DNA from: Okeanomitos corallinicola TIOX110
GTDB lineage: Bacteria > Cyanobacteriota > Cyanobacteriia > Cyanobacteriales > Nostocaceae
Direction of reading: 5' to 3'
NCBI RefSeq assembly: GCF_038050375.1
Contig: NZ_CP150886.1
Location: forward strand, 2,769,318 to 2,833,317
DNA: 64,000 nt
Below the pieces are notes generated by a model. The model was not told the origin of the DNA, searched no databases, and worked only from the letters and a program-made list of their open reading frames with translations. Position numbers and translations under genes: made by a program. Below are positions 45,929-54,275 of this stretch, piece by piece. Each line of letters opens with the position of its first letter. Position 1 is the first letter of the stretch.

Positions 45929-46318
45929 TTACTCACTCAGAACAGAAGTACAAACTTGTGACTCTTGCCATAGTTTATGCAAAAAGAATTCCATGCGATC
46001 GCTCATCATAGTTACAAATACACCTACATTATCCTCAGTACCATCTGATAACCAAGAACCCCGTAAAGTCACTTCTAAATATTCAGCATCACAACCAGAC
46101 AAATCTATAATTTCACCATCAACTCTTCGCGCCTCCATCCTCAACTTTTCTACTCCCGGTACATCAACAGGAAGCAAAAAGGAAGCAGTGCTAGGTTCTA
46201 AGCAAAAAGGCTTACCAATACGTAATGATAAAATTGCTCTCTTTGCCACCCATTCTTCTAGTGACAGAGAAAGACATTCTAAATAAAAACTTCCTTCAGT
46301 GTAAGTTAATTTCAGCAT
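45929..46318 (-). CDS. Conserved cyanobacterial hypothetical protein, 129 aa
   Basis: This 129-residue soluble protein is mostly beta in character: MLKLTYTEGSFYLECL, then EPSTASFLLPVDVPGVEKL and VEVTLRGSWLS-like strands. It has no signal peptide or membrane helix. It lies 16 bp downstream of an HNH endonuclease gene and is probably co-transcribed with it. I recognise the type as a cyanobacterial conserved hypothetical but cannot give a function. Confidence 0.75.
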   Translation of the reverse strand: MLKLTYTEGSFYLECLSLSLEEWVAKRAILSLRIGKPFCLEPSTASFLLPVDVPGVEKLRMEARRVDGEIIDLSGCDAEYLEVTLRGSWLSDGTEDNVGVFVTMMSDRMEFFLHKLWQESQVCTSVLSE

Positions 46319-46334
46319 TCCTTATGCTCTCCTG

Positions 46335-46841
46335 TTATTCCAGGTTTGCTTGCAAATCCACCCAAAATTTTTCTGCAAAAGACACAGCAGGGTGTAGAGG
46401 TGTTTTCGGCTTAGTACGTAGCCGCATTCCTACTTCAGCTAGGGTTTTATTACCTTTAAAAGAGTTGCATCTAGAACAGGCTGTGACTACGTTGTCCCAA
46501 GTATGTAAACCCCCTTTAGAGCGGGGAATCACATGATCCAAGGTCAGATTTTTGTTAACACCACAATATTGACAACTGTGATGATCTCGCCTGAGCACTT
46601 CCCGCCGATTGACTGGGGGAACTTTCCACATCCTTTCAGCCGCTGTAATTTTTAAACGAATATGTTTTGGTACAGACAACACTAGGCTAGATGAGCGGAC
46701 TAACCATCCCTCTTCTGTATAAAAATTTAGAGGTTCTGCCTTCTCTGTTACTAGCAACACAATTGCTCGCTTAATGTTGACTTTACAAAGTGGTAAGTAA
46801 TTTTGAGAAAATACTACTACCGATTGCTCTAACACTTGCAT
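46335..46841 (-). CDS. HNH endonuclease
   Basis: This 168-residue protein has a clear HNH core in its C-terminal half: a zinc-binding CQYC, the histidine block LTLDHVIPRSKGGLHTWDNVV, and ACSRCNSFKGNK with the second CxxC pair. The N-terminal half is a beta-rich region (SQNYLPLCKVNIKRAIVLLVTEKAE). Such standalone HNH proteins are widespread in cyanobacteria and plants; a general DNA-processing role is likely, restriction is possible. The start is the ATG giving MQVLEQSVVVFSQNY; a GTG 12 nt upstream is less likely. It is followed by the 129-aa gene, probably in one transcript. Confidence 0.9.
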   Translation of the reverse strand: MQVLEQSVVVFSQNYLPLCKVNIKRAIVLLVTEKAEPLNFYTEEGWLVRSSSLVLSVPKHIRLKITAAERMWKVPPVNRREVLRRDHHSCQYCGVNKNLTLDHVIPRSKGGLHTWDNVVTACSRCNSFKGNKTLAEVGMRLRTKPKTPLHPAVSFAEKFWVDLQANLE

Positions 46842-46944
46842 TGCACTTGTCACAGCCTGACTCCTTGTTATCAGTTCTCAGTTATTAGTTATAAGTTCTC
46901 AGTCATTAATGTTTACTGTGAACTGATTACTGTTAACTGATTAA

Positions 46945-46979
46945 AAAACCCCGCCTCTGATTTAGGTGAAGCGGGGGTT
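46945..46979 (-). terminator. Rho-independent terminator of the candidate RNA
   Basis: On the minus strand AACCCCCGC and GCGGGGTT form a GC-rich stem followed directly by TTTTTT. Orientation fits a transcript coming from the right (47.0-47.3 kb) and protects the HNH gene from read-through. Confidence 0.8.
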
Positions 46980-47266
46980 AAAATTGACCTAGTAATTTTT
47001 TGGTCTGATTACGGTACAACATTTTCCTTGCACCTCCCGCTTTTTATCTCTAGTTGTGGTTTACTATTGAGCAGATTAAAACTGTTAATTCTAAAATCAT
47101 CATTACCCTCCGTGTTTCGCCCTTGATGCTGGCTATTATCGGCCCTAAATAAATACTCCACTCCCACAACAGAGAATTCCCAACTGGCCTGATAGCTGCT
47201 GGGGTAGGAGGGCATGGAAATGGGGTAAATGGATTTCACAGAAAATTTCACCTATTGAACATTCCT
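46945..47266 (-). ncRNA. Candidate structured non-coding RNA
   Basis: The minus strand has a well-spaced promoter (47273-47301) and a rho-independent terminator (46945-46979) about 320 nt apart. Between them the sequence folds into a long rod. Pairing blocks are CATTACCC (47101-47108) with GGGTAAATG (47223-47231), GCCCT (47119-47123) with AGGGC (47209-47213), and GGCTAT/ATCGGCC (47130-47143) with GGCCTGATAGC (47187-47197). A GTG-started frame of 80 codons lies inside but has no recognisable protein character. The architecture is 6S-RNA-like, but I cannot confirm identity. Confidence 0.45.
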
Positions 47267-47272
47267 TTAAAC

Positions 47273-47301
47273 ATACTACACTTGTATTACTATCCTGTCT
47301 A
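47273..47301 (-). promoter_or_regulatory. Sigma-70 type promoter of the candidate RNA
   Basis: On the minus strand the hexamers TAGACA (47296-47301) and TAGTAT (47273-47278) are separated by exactly 17 bp. They match the -35 and -10 consensus at five and four of six positions. Transcription would start near 47266. Confidence 0.5.
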
Positions 47302-47322
47302 TATCTATAAGGAGAAAAAATC

Positions 47323-47658
47323 ATGCAAACCATCACACGTACCTCAACCACCGACATGGAAGTTACTAGTATCCGTTTAGAACGTGAACTGAAAGATAAA
47401 CTTAAGGAAATAGCTGGAAACCAAGGATATCAAGCCCTCATTAGAGATATTCTCTGGAATTATGTACAACAAAAATCTGGTGAATGGAAACCACGGTTTT
47501 CCCGTAATGATATTCGAGCCAGTATAGCTGCTACTGCCCAGCAAGATGAACGCTGTGTTCTTACAGGTAAATTAATTGAATCTCAACAACCAATGTTGTT
47601 AGGACTGACGAAAAATGGCGATATGCTTCCTTTATGTGTCGATAGTTTAGCCCTATAA
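47323..47658 (+). CDS. Ribbon-helix-helix type DNA-binding protein
   Basis: This 111-residue protein has an N-terminal ribbon-helix-helix-like stretch (MEVTSIRLERELKDKLKEIAGNQGYQALIRDILWNYVQQ), as in CopG/Arc-type regulators. A C-terminal segment contains LTGKLIESQQPMLLGLTKNG. A clear Shine-Dalgarno (AAGGAG) lies 10 nt before the ATG. It could be a small transcription regulator, perhaps of itself or of the adjacent candidate RNA. No toxin partner gene follows; 932 bp of apparently non-coding DNA do. Confidence 0.75.
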   Translation: MQTITRTSTTDMEVTSIRLERELKDKLKEIAGNQGYQALIRDILWNYVQQKSGEWKPRFSRNDIRASIAATAQQDERCVLTGKLIESQQPMLLGLTKNGDMLPLCVDSLAL

Positions 47659-48590
47659 GTTTTGTTTAATCAAAGGGGAAAGGTTAAAATATCAATGCTT
47701 TTGTTTTTCCCTCTACCCTTTGATTCTCAAAATCCACCACCTATCCCCACTGATTACTAGACTGCATTGTCAGTTTATTTATATTTATTGAGGAGTTACG
47801 TATTGGAAGAATTCTCATCAATGCGTAACTCCTAAACCTATACCCCACATTCTGCAGAAGCGTAGAGAAAAAAAATAATTATTCCCAGAAACCATTATTG
47901 GTAAATTTTTTCAGGATTTTAGTCCCAGGGAACTATAAAACATCTATTAGGAATTTATCTCATTTATTGAGAACATTCTTGGAGAAAAGTTTGTAAAATC
48001 CCGAATCCTTAGTGATAATTATTCGGAAGTGGATTTAATCTGCCGAATGTGGGCTATAATTTCATGGCATTAAGTTTTGATGTCAATTCAGCAATTTCAG
48101 TAAGCAATTAATATATTAGTACTAACTCGTACAGTATTAATGCGGGCGATGTCTATGATATTTTTTAGCAAATTATAGAGAAATTACGGTTTATGTAAAT
48201 TTATAAACAAGATATCCTTGACTAATAGTTACATAATTGCCAAACTTACAATGTACTGATTAAAGTTTAAAAGTTTGAACAAGTATTTATATTATAGTAA
48301 TTTTTCTGACCGTAAATAAGCTAATTAATAATGCAGTGTATAGATATATATACAAAAGGGGGTGAATATTTTAATAATATTTCATGATCAAAAATAAAAA
48401 ACCTTGATTTTAAATCATGACAGGATTAGTATAGAGTTTTTTTAGAGTGTTTGGAATAACTTTTGATTAATCTCAACTAAAAATGTACACTTGTAAGCAA
48501 CAAAAGTATTTGACGGCATCAAAAGTGTCTCTTGTAAATAAAATTACGTTGGGTACAAACTCACAATAATCATTTAGAGACTCAAAAATA
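47659..48590. other. Long intergenic region, 932 bp
   Basis: I find no gene here. Structures seen are a long hairpin at 47791-47833, a CCGAAT/ATTCGG inverted repeat (48003-48027), and a TCATGAT/ATCATGA inverted repeat (48383 to about 48421) upstream of the sensor gene. The region is strongly AT-rich and may contain decayed sequence. Confidence 0.55.
47791..47833 (+). terminator. Long hairpin downstream of the RHH gene
   Basis: AGGAGTTACG and CGTAACTCCT are perfect 10-nt arms. After one mismatch, ATTG/CAAT continues the stem, closing on a loop that contains AGAATTCT. It could be a terminator, an RNA element or a small mobile palindrome. Confidence 0.5.
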
Positions 48591-50615
48591 ATGAAAGAAC
48601 ATTTATTATCGCTGGCAAAATACACAAGTGATGTAGAGCAACTACAACCATACCGAGGCAAGCTGATGCAACAACAAGAAAAAGCAGCCCACGCCTTGGT
48701 GCATAAAATTAATCAGATAGTCACTAACAGTCAGGCTACATCATTAATTTTGCAAGACCTTGCTAAGTTGCTAGTCCAGGAATTTCATGCGGACTGCTGC
48801 TTTATCAGCACTACTGAGAATGATGAATGTCAAGCACTATTAGAAATTAAGTGGTGTATTCAACCTTTTCTAGCAGCAGAAAAATCCAGAGACATATTAT
48901 TGATTCACAAGTTGTTGATGAATTCTCCAATAGCACAATGTAGTGAAGAACCATTAACAATGGAGGATATAAAAAAAATTACTCACAAATACCCATTTAT
49001 TGATCAATCTTTATCTGGCAATATTCCATCAATTCTGGCAATTCCCACAAGCATCAGTGGTAATATCAATGGATTAATTAGCTTAATCAAATTTCAAAGT
49101 TATGATTGGAATGAATCAGAAAAGTATTTACTCAAAGCAATAGAATCATCTTGTGCGCTTGCCATGGCTCAAGTTTCTCAAATACATATACTAAATAATC
49201 AAAAACAATCCTTACATAAAGCGAATCAACATCAAAGTTTAATTAAGCAATTAACTACACTTAGTCTGAATAATTTGGAGTTGAACAAAATGCTCCAGTT
49301 AGTCATTACATCAACAGCACAATCCTTAGAAGCTGATAGAGGTTTATTAATATTATTAAAGTATACAGATCCGACGTTTAGAAATCGTCATAAAAAGCAA
49401 GTTCCTCAAGCAAAAGCTAATGTAGTGGGAGCGTGGGGTAAATATCAGGAAACGGCTAACCCAGAAGAAGTACGAAAAGAGTCTTTTTGGCTATCGGAAT
49501 GTGGGCTATGTCAACGTGTATTTTTAGAATCGGGGAAACCGATCATGATGGATAAATCTACAGAGCAAACAGAGAATTGGCAAGCGAACCCCTTGTTTGC
49601 AACGGAAGATTTTCCAGCCACATTATTAATGCCATTAGAAAATCAAGGTAATGTTCTGGGTTTTGTGGTTTTACAACAAGAAACTGCTCGCATTTGGCAA
49701 CCATCCGAATTAAATCTTGTAGAAATGGTTTGTACTCAATTGAGTAACGCCATCATTCAATCCCAAACACTCAAGCAAGTACAAAATTTAGTAGATGAAA
49801 GAACTGAACAACTCAAGCGTAGTTTAGAAGTACAAGCAAAATTGTATGAAAGAACGAAACAGTATGTTGAACAGTTACAAGAACTTAATGAACTAAAAGA
49901 TGAATTTGTCAGTAACCTGAGCGATCGCTTGCGTTATCCCCTGACAAATATGCGGATGTCAATTCGTAATCTACGACTACCTGGACTATCACCAGAACGT
50001 CAAGCTCGATACTTAGATATTCTAGAATCAGAATGTACTAAGGAAATTAACTTAATTAATGACTTACTCACACTCCAGAAGCTAGAATCTCACCAAGAAG
50101 AACCACAACTAGAAACAATAGACTTAAACACTAAAATTGATGGCTTAGTAGCAGAATTAGAACAGCCATTCAGTGAACAAGGATTATCTGTCACTGTAGA
50201 TATACCTAAAGAACCACTAAAACTGCAAACTGAAATAGAAAGTTTTGACCGCATTCTCCAGGAATTATTAAACAACGTCAGTAAATATTCTGAGAGAGAC
50301 ACCACTGTTAATTTACAAGCGATTCACAGAGTTGAACAAGAAGTTGATCAAGTTATTATTAAAGTGACTAATGTAGGAAGTGGTATTTCTCAAGAGGAAG
50401 CTGCCTATATTTTTGATAAATTCCGTCGTGGTAAAGGACGTTGGACTCCCGGTACTGGCTTGGGATTAGCATTGGTTAAATCCTTAGTACAGCATTTACA
50501 TGGAGAGATAGCTGTTGAGAGTACCCCTATTCAAGATTCCTCATTAAGTCAAATTTGTTTTACCCTCACACTACCTCAGTTTTCCGCACCAACTAATATA
50601 CACTCCTCGCAGTAA
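48591..50615 (+). CDS. GAF-domain histidine-kinase-like protein with altered H-box
   Basis: This is a 674-residue cytosolic sensor protein. Parts in order: helical N-terminus, a first GAF-like domain (about 40-200), a second GAF domain (about 220-390), a coiled coil (about 390-435), a DHp/HisKA-like helix pair (about 440-505) and a HATPase_c domain (about 530-665). The ATPase motifs are present: N-box LLNNVSKYS, G1 VGSGISQEEAAYIFDKFRRG, and G2 GTGLGLALVKSL. In the H-box, however, the usual SHELRTPL reads SDRLRYPL, so the phospho-accepting histidine is Asp445. The protein may be a pseudokinase, a phosphatase or a partner of another kinase. It is followed after 8 bp by the SRPBCC gene. Confidence 0.88.
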   Translation: MKEHLLSLAKYTSDVEQLQPYRGKLMQQQEKAAHALVHKINQIVTNSQATSLILQDLAKLLVQEFHADCCFISTTENDECQALLEIKWCIQPFLAAEKSRDILLIHKLLMNSPIAQCSEEPLTMEDIKKITHKYPFIDQSLSGNIPSILAIPTSISGNINGLISLIKFQSYDWNESEKYLLKAIESSCALAMAQVSQIHILNNQKQSLHKANQHQSLIKQLTTLSLNNLELNKMLQLVITSTAQSLEADRGLLILLKYTDPTFRNRHKKQVPQAKANVVGAWGKYQETANPEEVRKESFWLSECGLCQRVFLESGKPIMMDKSTEQTENWQANPLFATEDFPATLLMPLENQGNVLGFVVLQQETARIWQPSELNLVEMVCTQLSNAIIQSQTLKQVQNLVDERTEQLKRSLEVQAKLYERTKQYVEQLQELNELKDEFVSNLSDRLRYPLTNMRMSIRNLRLPGLSPERQARYLDILESECTKEINLINDLLTLQKLESHQEEPQLETIDLNTKIDGLVAELEQPFSEQGLSVTVDIPKEPLKLQTEIESFDRILQELLNNVSKYSERDTTVNLQAIHRVEQEVDQVIIKVTNVGSGISQEEAAYIFDKFRRGKGRWTPGTGLGLALVKSLVQHLHGEIAVESTPIQDSSLSQICFTLTLPQFSAPTNIHSSQ

Positions 50616-50623
50616 CTACAAAA

Positions 50624-51199
50624 GTGACCACAGAAAACCAGACAACAGAATTTGATTCCCTCACACCCATTGAAAAAAATGGGTTAGAACCAAATCTAAA
50701 TAGTGACATAGTTTCCATCCAGGTGGAAAAATTGGCAGAAAGACAGCGGCAAATCACCGCTCAAGTGAAAATCCCCCACCCCATCGAAAAAGTCTGGAAA
50801 ATTTTGACAGACTATGAATCCTTACCTCAATTTATCCCCAATCTAGCTAAAAGCTGTTTGTTAGAGCATCCCCATGGGGGCATACGTCTAGAGCAAGTAG
50901 GATCTCAACAGCTACTCAAGTTCAAGTTTTGTGCGCGTGTAGTCTTGGATCTAGAAGAGATATTTCCTAAACTTATCAACTTTCAAATGGTAGAAGGGGA
51001 TTTCAAAGGATTTTCTGGTCAATGGTGTTTAGAACCTTATTCTTTGAATATCGGTCAAGGAACAATTCTCTGCTATACAATCCAAGTTTGGCCTAAGCTG
51101 ACCATGCCTATATCCATAATTGAACACCGCCTCAGCAAAGACTTACAATTAAACCTCCTGGCAATTCGTCAGCGGGCAATGGAATTAAGCAAAACCTAA
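50624..51199 (+). CDS. SRPBCC (cyclase/dehydrase, START-like) protein
   Basis: This 191-residue protein has a START/SRPBCC fold from about residue 40: ITAQVKIPHPIEKVWKILTDYESLPQFIPN, then LEQVGSQQLLKFKFCARVVLDLEE and FSGQWCLEP. The start codon is GTG, 8 bp after the upstream kinase stop, so the two genes are very likely co-transcribed. Members of this group bind hydrophobic ligands such as quinones, lipids or polyketides; the ligand here is unknown. Pairing with a GAF sensor suggests a shared physiological role. Confidence 0.88.
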   Translation: MTTENQTTEFDSLTPIEKNGLEPNLNSDIVSIQVEKLAERQRQITAQVKIPHPIEKVWKILTDYESLPQFIPNLAKSCLLEHPHGGIRLEQVGSQQLLKFKFCARVVLDLEEIFPKLINFQMVEGDFKGFSGQWCLEPYSLNIGQGTILCYTIQVWPKLTMPISIIEHRLSKDLQLNLLAIRQRAMELSKT

Positions 51200-51333
51200 T
51201 AAGTATTTATGCCCACATTAGTCAAAGCCTACAGTGTGGGTTATCCTTCTCAAAGATGGAAAAAGCACAGAAGTAAATCAAGTAGGAAAAAGAGAGAGTC
51301 TTCCATCCGCTTGTCTGCTGTTTTTTATTAAAG

Positions 51334-51406
51334 TACCCCCAAGGGAATTCGAATCCCTGTTACCTCCGTGAAAGGGAGGTGTCCTAGGCCTCTAGACGAT
51401 GGGGGC
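51334..51406 (-). tRNA. tRNA-Glu (UUC)
   Basis: This is a 73-nt cloverleaf on the minus strand starting GCCCCCATCG and ending GGGGGTA without encoded CCA. The anticodon stem CCTCC/GGAGG encloses the loop CTTTCAC with anticodon TTC. The T-loop GGGATTCGAATTCCC is standard. In cyanobacteria the charged form also feeds tetrapyrrole (chlorophyll, heme, bilin) synthesis through glutamyl-tRNA reductase. Confidence 0.95.
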
Positions 51407-51763
51407 ATCTGTCTTTTCACTTTTCATAATCTACTGGATTTTCCAGAGAATGTCAACACCTTTGATAAAAAAAATTTTCAGCCTGTCAGTTATGGCATAA
51501 CAGCCTGAATTCTTGGATATTAAAAGCCCCCAGATACACTTGAGAAGTTGATCTAAAATCTGGAATGGATAATCAAAACATTTTCGATGGATATTACTGC
51601 TAATTTTTCGGTCGCCAAATAACGAAAAAAGATGTACTATAAGAAACTAGGCATAAAAAAATATTTGATTTTCTTTACGATGGGTGTGCTGTTGTACCCT
51701 GTAAAGAGAGTGTTTATAATTCTTTACAAAGGATTTTGAAATCAATCACTCAAAATCTACAAC
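51407..51763. other. Intergenic region, 357 bp, with antiporter promoter
   Basis: No gene is visible here. The right end holds a candidate promoter with an overlapping inverted repeat, described separately. The rest is AT-rich and featureless. Confidence 0.6.
51692..51728 (+). promoter_or_regulatory. Promoter with operator-like inverted repeat, upstream of the antiporter gene
   Basis: TTGTAC (51692-51697) and TATAAT (51715-51720) have a 17-bp spacer. A perfect 8-bp inverted repeat, TGTAAAGA (51700-51707) and TCTTTACA (51721-51728), spans the spacer and the predicted start site (near 51727). That position is where a repressor would block polymerase. Confidence 0.55.
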
Positions 51764-53692
51764 ATGGAAGCATCTTTTCAAATCACCCTACAAATGGTGT
51801 TCACAGTTCTAGCCGGCATCAGCGCCCAAGTGATGGCCGCATATTTTAAGCTGCCGAGCATCGTCTTATTACTCTTGTTAGGCATTCTATTAGGCGCAGA
51901 TGGGGTTGGCTTATTGCATCCTCATTTACTAGGAACTGGACTAGAAGTAATTGTCTCCCTAGCAACGGCGATCATTCTATTTGAGGGCGGACTCAAATTA
52001 GATTTAAAAGAAATGGGTCGCGTTTCCGTTAGTTTGCAATTACTCGTCACCTTGGGAACGTTAATTACTTTGATCGGTGGCAGTATGGCGGCTCACTGGC
52101 TGGGGGAATTTCCCTGGAATATAGCTTTTCTCTATGCTTCCATAGTCGTAGTTACAGGACCCACAGTTGTTGGGCCATTACTAAAACAAATTAACGTAGA
52201 CAGACAAGTAGCCACCTTATTAGAAGGGGAAGGGGTTTTAATTGATCCTGTGGGAGCTATTTTGGCTTACGTTGTTCTGGATACCATTTTAAATGGTGAT
52301 CCCGACCCAACCAAAGCCATTATGGGTTTGGCCTTGCGTTTGAGTGTAGGCGCAATGATTGGGGGTCTAGGCGGTTATTTGATGAGTTTGATTTTAAAAC
52401 GTGCCAACTTCTTATCCTTTGAACTCAAAAACCTAGTGGTTTTAGCTGTCCTGTGGGGTTTATTTACCCTAGCTCAAACAATCCGCAGCGAGTCAGGAAT
52501 TATGACAACAGTGGCAGCGGGAGCAGTGTTAGCTAACTCATCAGTTCCAGAAGAACGCCTATTACGCAGCTTTAAAAACCAACTGACAATTCTCAGTGTT
52601 TCTGTACTGTTTATCCTGCTGGCGGCTGATTTATCCATTGCCAGTGTGTTTGCTTTAGGTTGGGGCAGTTTATTGACTGTTTTGGTCTTGATGTTTTTGG
52701 TACGTCCCATTAACATTCTTCTGTGTACTTTGAACAGTGATCTTAATTGGCGGCAAAAATTATTTTTGAGTTGGGTTGCACCTAGAGGAATAGTGTCTGC
52801 TTCTGTGGCTTCTTTATTTGCCATTTCCCTGACACAAAGGGGAGTCAATGGTGGTGATGCTATCAAAGCTTTGGTGTTCTTAACAATTATCATGACTGTT
52901 TTCTGTCAGGGGTTAACCGCTGGCTGGCTGGTGAAATTATTGCGAATTACTTCTCAAGATGCCACTGGGGCGGTGATAGTTGGTTGTAATCCCCTGAGTT
53001 TGCTGATTGCGCGCTTTTTCCAAGAACGGGGGGAAAAGGTCGTCATGATTGACACTGACTCAGAATATTTTGCTCAAGCTGAAGCTCAAAACTTGCGCGT
53101 AATTGCCAGTAGTGCGCTAGATACAGAAGTTTTAGAAGAAGCAGGAATTGCTTCCTTGGGAACTTTTTTAGCCATGACTAATAATGGAGAAGTAAATTTT
53201 GTTTTAGCCCAACGCGCTGCTGAGGAATTTAGCCCACCCCGTGTTTTAGCGGTATATCCCCGCAATCCTCAAGCCTCCAATACTAAAATTCAAGCAAATA
53301 ATAGAGTAAATCAAGCTTTTGTCCAGGATTTTCCTATTAAAACTTGGCATGAATACTTAAATAGTAGCCGGGTGAAGTTAGGGACGACTACTTTGAATGC
53401 CGCAGAATTTGATGTCCAACAAAAACACATACAAGAAAAAATTCAGGATGGTGTCTTAGTACCACTATTACTGGAGAGGGAAGAAAGTTTGCAAGTAATG
53501 TCAGTTAATCAAAATTGGCTGGTTGGCGATCGCATTATCTACTTGTTATATGATTCGCGCCCAAACTTACTAAAACGCTTATCTGGTGCTAGTCAATCTA
53601 CAGCTTTAGCTTTGGAGACGTTACCAGAGGTGGAAGAAGTACCTACTGCCAAGTTATCTCAACTTTCCGCCACTGAAGCACCTGGCAATTGA
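51764..53692 (+). CDS. CPA1-type Na+/H+ antiporter with RCK/TrkA-N domain
   Basis: This is a 642-residue protein. Residues 1-395 form about twelve membrane helices of a cation/proton antiporter, with the ion-site region LLEGEGVLIDPVGAILAYVV. From about 400 on is a cytosolic TrkA-N-type nucleotide-binding fold (AVIVGCNPLSLLIARFFQERGEKVVMIDTD) that would gate transport by NAD(H) or a similar ligand. A disordered acidic tail ends the chain. Such NhaP-type exchangers serve salt and pH tolerance. The ATG start fits, and the upstream promoter carries an operator-like repeat. The cation (Na+ or K+) is not settled by sequence. Confidence 0.92.
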   Translation: MEASFQITLQMVFTVLAGISAQVMAAYFKLPSIVLLLLLGILLGADGVGLLHPHLLGTGLEVIVSLATAIILFEGGLKLDLKEMGRVSVSLQLLVTLGTLITLIGGSMAAHWLGEFPWNIAFLYASIVVVTGPTVVGPLLKQINVDRQVATLLEGEGVLIDPVGAILAYVVLDTILNGDPDPTKAIMGLALRLSVGAMIGGLGGYLMSLILKRANFLSFELKNLVVLAVLWGLFTLAQTIRSESGIMTTVAAGAVLANSSVPEERLLRSFKNQLTILSVSVLFILLAADLSIASVFALGWGSLLTVLVLMFLVRPINILLCTLNSDLNWRQKLFLSWVAPRGIVSASVASLFAISLTQRGVNGGDAIKALVFLTIIMTVFCQGLTAGWLVKLLRITSQDATGAVIVGCNPLSLLIARFFQERGEKVVMIDTDSEYFAQAEAQNLRVIASSALDTEVLEEAGIASLGTFLAMTNNGEVNFVLAQRAAEEFSPPRVLAVYPRNPQASNTKIQANNRVNQAFVQDFPIKTWHEYLNSSRVKLGTTTLNAAEFDVQQKHIQEKIQDGVLVPLLLEREESLQVMSVNQNWLVGDRIIYLLYDSRPNLLKRLSGASQSTALALETLPEVEEVPTAKLSQLSATEAPGN

Positions 53693-54275
53693 AAACCAAG
53701 ATTTTCTAGGCATTTGCATAAAACTTCATACTTGTATTGACTTTATCCCAGCAATGGTAAATAACAGAAATTTTCCTGTTTTGAGCGTATTTACAGGAAG
53801 TTATTGATTACAGCATATTCTGGATATATCAGATGGGATTTTTGGTTAAAAAGCTATCTCACAACAGCTTAATGAATACGGTAATTTTTCCTTGATATTG
53901 TATTTAGGGCTGACTGAATTGACCAAAAACCTGGAAATGAAGATAGTCAAAGGGCTATTCAAGGTGGATGAGATGCTATCTCAAGATGATTCTGCCCTCT
54001 TTTTGGCTCCCCCTTCTCACTCCTCTTGCTCAAGAAAAACTTTTTTAGTAAGATTTAAGTATTTAGTTTGTAGTTAGTCAATCGAAATCAAGTAACTGTA
54101 ATAATTGCATCTTCATCTATTTTTTAGACATTAAATCAACCTACATCTAAAAATGGCAATATAATTTAAAAGATAAAATCCTTAGTGCAGCATGATAAGT
54201 GTTATGAAACTCTTATAGGCTGCGGCCTAATTATAATAGTCAACTACAACTGATCTGAGTGAACGGATAAAAATT
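53693..54275. other. Intergenic region, 583 bp
   Basis: No gene that I can support. A TATAAT hexamer near 54233 is preceded by a small GC-rich palindrome TAGGCTGCGGCCTA, and this may be part of the promoter of the TonB-like gene. A 61-codon frame at 53892-54077 looks non-coding. Confidence 0.5.

Larger units (their letters stand above)
46842..47322. other. Intergenic region, 481 bp, holding a candidate RNA
   Basis: The region contains heptamer-like repeats (TTATCAGTTCTCAG type) near the HNH start. To its right is a divergent arrangement: a strong minus-strand promoter, a structured segment and a rho-independent terminator, described separately. On the plus strand it carries the leader and the Shine-Dalgarno AAGGAG of the following ribbon-helix-helix gene. 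Confidence 0.6.

Noticed and set aside
47009-47251. 80-codon GTG-started frame on the minus strand
   Set aside because: It lies inside a segment with promoter, terminator and strong RNA folding, and the translation has no recognisable domain; kept as an alternative to the ncRNA call, not as a gene.
53892-54077. 61-codon frame between antiporter and TonB-like genes
   Set aside because: No family resemblance, no Shine-Dalgarno, AT-rich random-looking composition.
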